NCBI GenBank assembly: GCA_019358855.1 | Contig: JAHHII010000001.1 | Location: forward strand, 186,001 to 250,000 | DNA: 64,000 nt | From: Timaviella obliquedivisa GSE-PSE-MK23-08B | GTDB lineage: Bacteria > Cyanobacteriota > Cyanobacteriia > Elainellales > Elainellaceae | Reading direction: 5' to 3' | Shown here: positions 61,560 through 64,000 of the stretch, piece by piece | How positions within the stretch are numbered: the stretch's first letter is position 1 | Layout of the letters: every line of letters begins with the position of its first letter | The notes under the pieces: generated by a model | Told to the model about the DNA's origin: nothing | Databases searched by the model: none | Seen by the model: only the letters and a program-made list of their open reading frames with translations | Translations under genes and position numbers: made by a program

Positions 61560-62132
61560 CTAATTATGTTGCAAACTCCATCCGTTTTTTTGGAGACGAT
61601 CGCCAGTTTCCTGTTCCCATTCTTCTAACTTCTGCTCAAACTCAGAACGCTGTATTCCTTTTCGCCATAAGATTAGAGCATTTTCTTCAGGGTTTTGATA
61701 ATATTTTTTGCGCTCCCCCACTGCCTCAAATCCAAACTTTTTGTACAGAGCGATCGCTCCTAAGTTAGAAACCCGTACTTCCAGAGTTGCCCACTCTAAC
61801 CCGCGCCTCCAAGCTGCCCTTAAGAGTGCCTGAAGCATTACCGATCCCCAGCCTTGTCGCTGAAAGGTGGGATCGATCGCCAATGTCGTAATATGAGCCT
61901 CATCCAGAATTGCCCAGACGCATCCCACTCCCAAAATCGGCTGCGAGATCGCTGACCCAGGAGGTGTCTGGGGCAAGATCGTCTGCCGCAGGATCAAAAG
62001 GTCACTGTTAGGGCTATCCATTTCCCGCCGATACCCCTCAATCGTCCACATTCCTCCCAAACTGCGCCGATCTAGCTCAACTACCGCCTCTAACTGATCT
62101 GGCTCTAATGCCTTCAACTCCAAAACTTTCAT
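61560..62132 (-). CDS. rimI: ribosomal-protein-alanine N-acetyltransferase RimI
   Basis: GNAT-fold acetyltransferase, 190 residues; acetylates the N-terminal alanine of ribosomal protein S18 and some other proteins. Seen: VVELDRRSLGGMWTIEGYRREM, AHITTLAIDPTFQRQGWGSVMLQALLRAAWRRG (acetyl-CoA P-loop QRQGWG) and LEVRVSNLGAIALYKKFGFEAVGERKKYYQNPEENALIL. The tail after LW is longer than in E. coli RimI. Divergent from lysA. Confidence 0.92.
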   Translation of the reverse strand: MKVLELKALEPDQLEAVVELDRRSLGGMWTIEGYRREMDSPNSDLLILRQTILPQTPPGSAISQPILGVGCVWAILDEAHITTLAIDPTFQRQGWGSVMLQALLRAAWRRGLEWATLEVRVSNLGAIALYKKFGFEAVGERKKYYQNPEENALILWRKGIQRSEFEQKLEEWEQETGDRLQKNGWSLQHN

Positions 62133-62263
62133 GAAATTCTAAAGTCAATTCAAAATATCTGACGTTTGCACACAGCCCTAGATTGTACACTGGTAACTTA
62201 TTGGCAGTTGGGCAATGCTCTAGAGCCAAAGCAAAGCTAAGTTTTTAAGGATTAAGAACGCGA

Positions 62264-63655
62264 ATGGTATCGACTCCTGCAAGAGAGTGGGTGAACTCAG
62301 GTCGTCAGTACCTGCCCACTCCCACTATGCCCAACCCTTCCCCGAATCAACACCTTCTGCCGCTAACGGCTCAGGTTAATAGCCAAGACCATTTAGAAGT
62401 GGGTGGCTGTGATGTGCCCGAACTGGCTCAACGCTTCGGCACCCCTCTCTATATCTTGGACGAGGATACTTTGCGAACCGCTTGTCGGCAGTATCGGCAA
62501 GCTTTCCAGCGTTACTATCCGGGTGAATCTTTAGTGATCTATGCCTCTAAAGCTTGGAACTGCTTGGCAGTCTGCGCGATCGCTGCGAGTGAAGGCTTAG
62601 GCATTGACGTGGTTTCTGAAGGCGAACTTCACACCGCATTGCAGGCAGGAATTAAGCCTGAGCTAACTTACCTGCACGGTAATAACAAGTCAGTCGATGA
62701 GCTACAACTGGCGATCGCCTCAAATTGCACGATTGTAGTTGATAACTGGCTAGAGCTAAAAACATTAGTGGAATTGGTAGAGCGTCCCGTTCGCATCATG
62801 CTACGCCTCACTCCTGGAATTGAGTGCCACACCCACGAATACATTCGCACTGGACATTTAGATAGTAAGTTCGGCTTTGACCCCGATCAACTGGAGCAAG
62901 TCTTCGCGTTTGTTAGCCAGCAGCCTTACTTAAATTGCATTGGACTTCATGCTCACATTGGCTCCCAAATCTTTGAGTTGCAACCTCATCAAGACTTGGC
63001 AGGTGTGATGGTGCAATGGTTCAAAAAAGCGGCTGAATACGGGCTGCCTATGCGAGAACTAGATATTGGTGGCGGGCTAGGAATCTGCTACACCGAAGCC
63101 GACGATCCACCCAGCATTGACGATTGGGCTAAAGTAATTTGCGAAAACATTGTCAAAGCTTGTCAAGAACAAAACGTTCCTTTGCCCAAAATTATTGCTG
63201 AACCAGGGCGATCGCTGATCGGCTCATCTTGTGTTACGGCGTACCGTGTCGGTAGCCAAAAAGTAGTTCCTGGCATCCGGACTTACGTCACTGTTGATGG
63301 TGGTATGTCCGATAATCCGCGTCCGATTACGTATCAAGCTGTTTGTCGGGCAGTTGTGGCAAATCAAATGTCGGCAGAGGCAACAGAGACAGTGGCGATC
63401 GCCGGAAAACACTGCGAATCAGGCGATATTGTCATTAAAGAAGCCAATCTTCCGCCTACACAGCCTGGAGATATCCTCGTCGTCTTAGCGACCGGAGCAT
63501 ACAATTACAGCATGGCTTCTAACTACAATCGTTTGCCTCGTCCGGCAGCCGTTTTAGTTCAAGCAGGTGAGGCAAATGTTATCATTCAGCGAGAAAATTA
63601 CCAAGATTTAATGCGGCACGATCGCTTGCCCGATCATCTGCTTGAAAAAGGGTGA
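62264..63655 (+). CDS. lysA: diaminopimelate decarboxylase
   Basis: PLP-dependent enzyme that makes L-lysine from meso-diaminopimelate. Seen: TPLYILDEDTLRTACRQY, the PLP lysine in LVIYASKAWNCLAV, HGNNKSVDELQLAI, LHAHIGSQIFEL, ELDIGGGLGICY, AEPGRSLIGSS, and GKHCESGDIV with GAYNYSMASNYN at the C-terminus, all active-site elements. 463 residues with a short non-conserved N-terminal extension; the internal ATG of MPNPSP may be the true start. Followed by cdaA, a gene order common in cyanobacteria. Confidence 0.96.
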   Translation: MVSTPAREWVNSGRQYLPTPTMPNPSPNQHLLPLTAQVNSQDHLEVGGCDVPELAQRFGTPLYILDEDTLRTACRQYRQAFQRYYPGESLVIYASKAWNCLAVCAIAASEGLGIDVVSEGELHTALQAGIKPELTYLHGNNKSVDELQLAIASNCTIVVDNWLELKTLVELVERPVRIMLRLTPGIECHTHEYIRTGHLDSKFGFDPDQLEQVFAFVSQQPYLNCIGLHAHIGSQIFELQPHQDLAGVMVQWFKKAAEYGLPMRELDIGGGLGICYTEADDPPSIDDWAKVICENIVKACQEQNVPLPKIIAEPGRSLIGSSCVTAYRVGSQKVVPGIRTYVTVDGGMSDNPRPITYQAVCRAVVANQMSAEATETVAIAGKHCESGDIVIKEANLPPTQPGDILVVLATGAYNYSMASNYNRLPRPAAVLVQAGEANVIIQRENYQDLMRHDRLPDHLLEKG

Positions 63656-63712
63656 AGAATCGCCGATCTTCGCTTCGCCTTTCAGTAGCACGAGTAATCC
63701 AGAGTCTACCAA

Positions 63713-64000
63713 ATGTCATCTCTGAGGGAGCAATTGCAGGCACCACTTCAATGGGCTTTATCCTGGATGTATCAAGCCATTGACCTTCATTCTGTTTTTC
63801 TGCGTGCAGTTGACATTGGACTAGTGCTGGTGTTGACCTATATTATTCTGGTCATTATTGGCGAGCGACGAACGCTCTGGATGGTGCGCGGCTTAATTGT
63901 CATGATGCTGGCGCTGGCACTGAGTCGAGCATTTAAACTAGAACTGCTGACGTTTGTCCTAGAGATGCTGGTGATTGGCTCAGCGGTGGCAATGGCGTTG
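63713..64000 (+). CDS. cdaA: diadenylate cyclase CdaA, 5' part (runs past the window)
   Basis: 96 codons are inside the window, from ATG 63713 (MSSLREQLQAPLQWALSW...). Three hydrophobic segments follow (LVLVLTYIILVIIGE, GLIVMMLALALS, VLEMLVIGSAVAMAL), the arrangement of the CdaA N-terminal membrane region, and the position after lysA matches the lysA-cdaA order of many cyanobacteria. The catalytic DisA_N domain would follow beyond the window, so the call is partly contextual. Confidence 0.7.
   Translation, partial: MSSLREQLQAPLQWALSWMYQAIDLHSVFLRAVDIGLVLVLTYIILVIIGERRTLWMVRGLIVMMLALALSRAFKLELLTFVLEMLVIGSAVAMAL

Overview
The window comes from a cyanobacterial chromosome. The palindrome GCGATCGC (HIP1) recurs throughout, and the genes include psbZ (photosystem II), ClpC, an LrtA-type hibernation factor, a SmtA/SmtB metallothionein pair, NtcA-type nitrogen control and several small families found mostly in cyanobacteria (DUF760, DUF6887/6888, GUN4). 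Base composition is moderate and genes lie on both strands in short operons. The genus cannot be fixed from sequence reading alone.

Layout. 0-9.7 kb: the 3' end of a cellulose-synthase-like glycosyltransferase, mnmG, a three-gene run FIST sensor / histidine kinase / Uma2 nuclease-like protein, cobK, a RelE-type toxin with its antitoxin, the first of three 149-bp palindromic insertion elements, and hslO. 9.9-16.5 kb: a probable arsenosugar pair (AhpD-like protein + ArsS), a ferritin-like protein, a GT39 glycosyltransferase, smtB-smtA with a likely SmtB operator, tRNA-Gly(GCC), ribH and psbZ. 16.7-26.1 kb: ppx, a PEP-synthase-like protein with a degenerate ATP half, lipB, lrtA/hpf, an orphan GvpF/L gene, an RTX-repeat protein and an S9 peptidase.

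26.1-29.7 kb is an accessory patch. It holds a reverse transcriptase of the Abi/Unknown-Group type associated with phage defence, an MntA/HepT toxin-antitoxin pair between 38-bp direct repeats, and a DUF433/DUF5615 pair. 29.8-47.6 kb returns to mostly housekeeping genes: an ABC ATPase, scpB, an inositol-monophosphatase-like enzyme, a candidate small RNA, a solute-binding lipoprotein, a TolC-like protein (abutting element copy 2), serA, a beta-propeller/RTX protein, prmA, malic enzyme, a metalloprotease-like LysM protein lacking its catalytic residues, an HtrA protease, DUF760 and a Crp-family regulator.

47.6-55.4 kb is a urea-use locus on the minus strand. ureE-ureF-ureG (urease nickel chaperones) precede urtA-urtB-urtC-urtD-urtE (urea ABC importer). 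urtA has a textbook NtcA box and -10 hexamer, so uptake is probably switched on by nitrogen starvation. Element copy 3 sits exactly at the urtD stop codon, splitting urtD from urtE. 55.3-58.7 kb is a second accessory patch: a frameshifted ribbon-helix-helix antitoxin, a DUF6887/DUF6888 pair and a TIR-NACHT-GUN4 protein. The window ends with clpC, rimI, lysA and the start of the diadenylate cyclase gene cdaA.

The strongest candidates for a less-described system are the TIR-NACHT-GUN4 protein (an NLR-like receptor ending in a tetrapyrrole-binding fold) and the solitary reverse transcriptase. Also notable is the family of 149-bp elements that share one core palindrome but carry two different kinds of terminal repeat.
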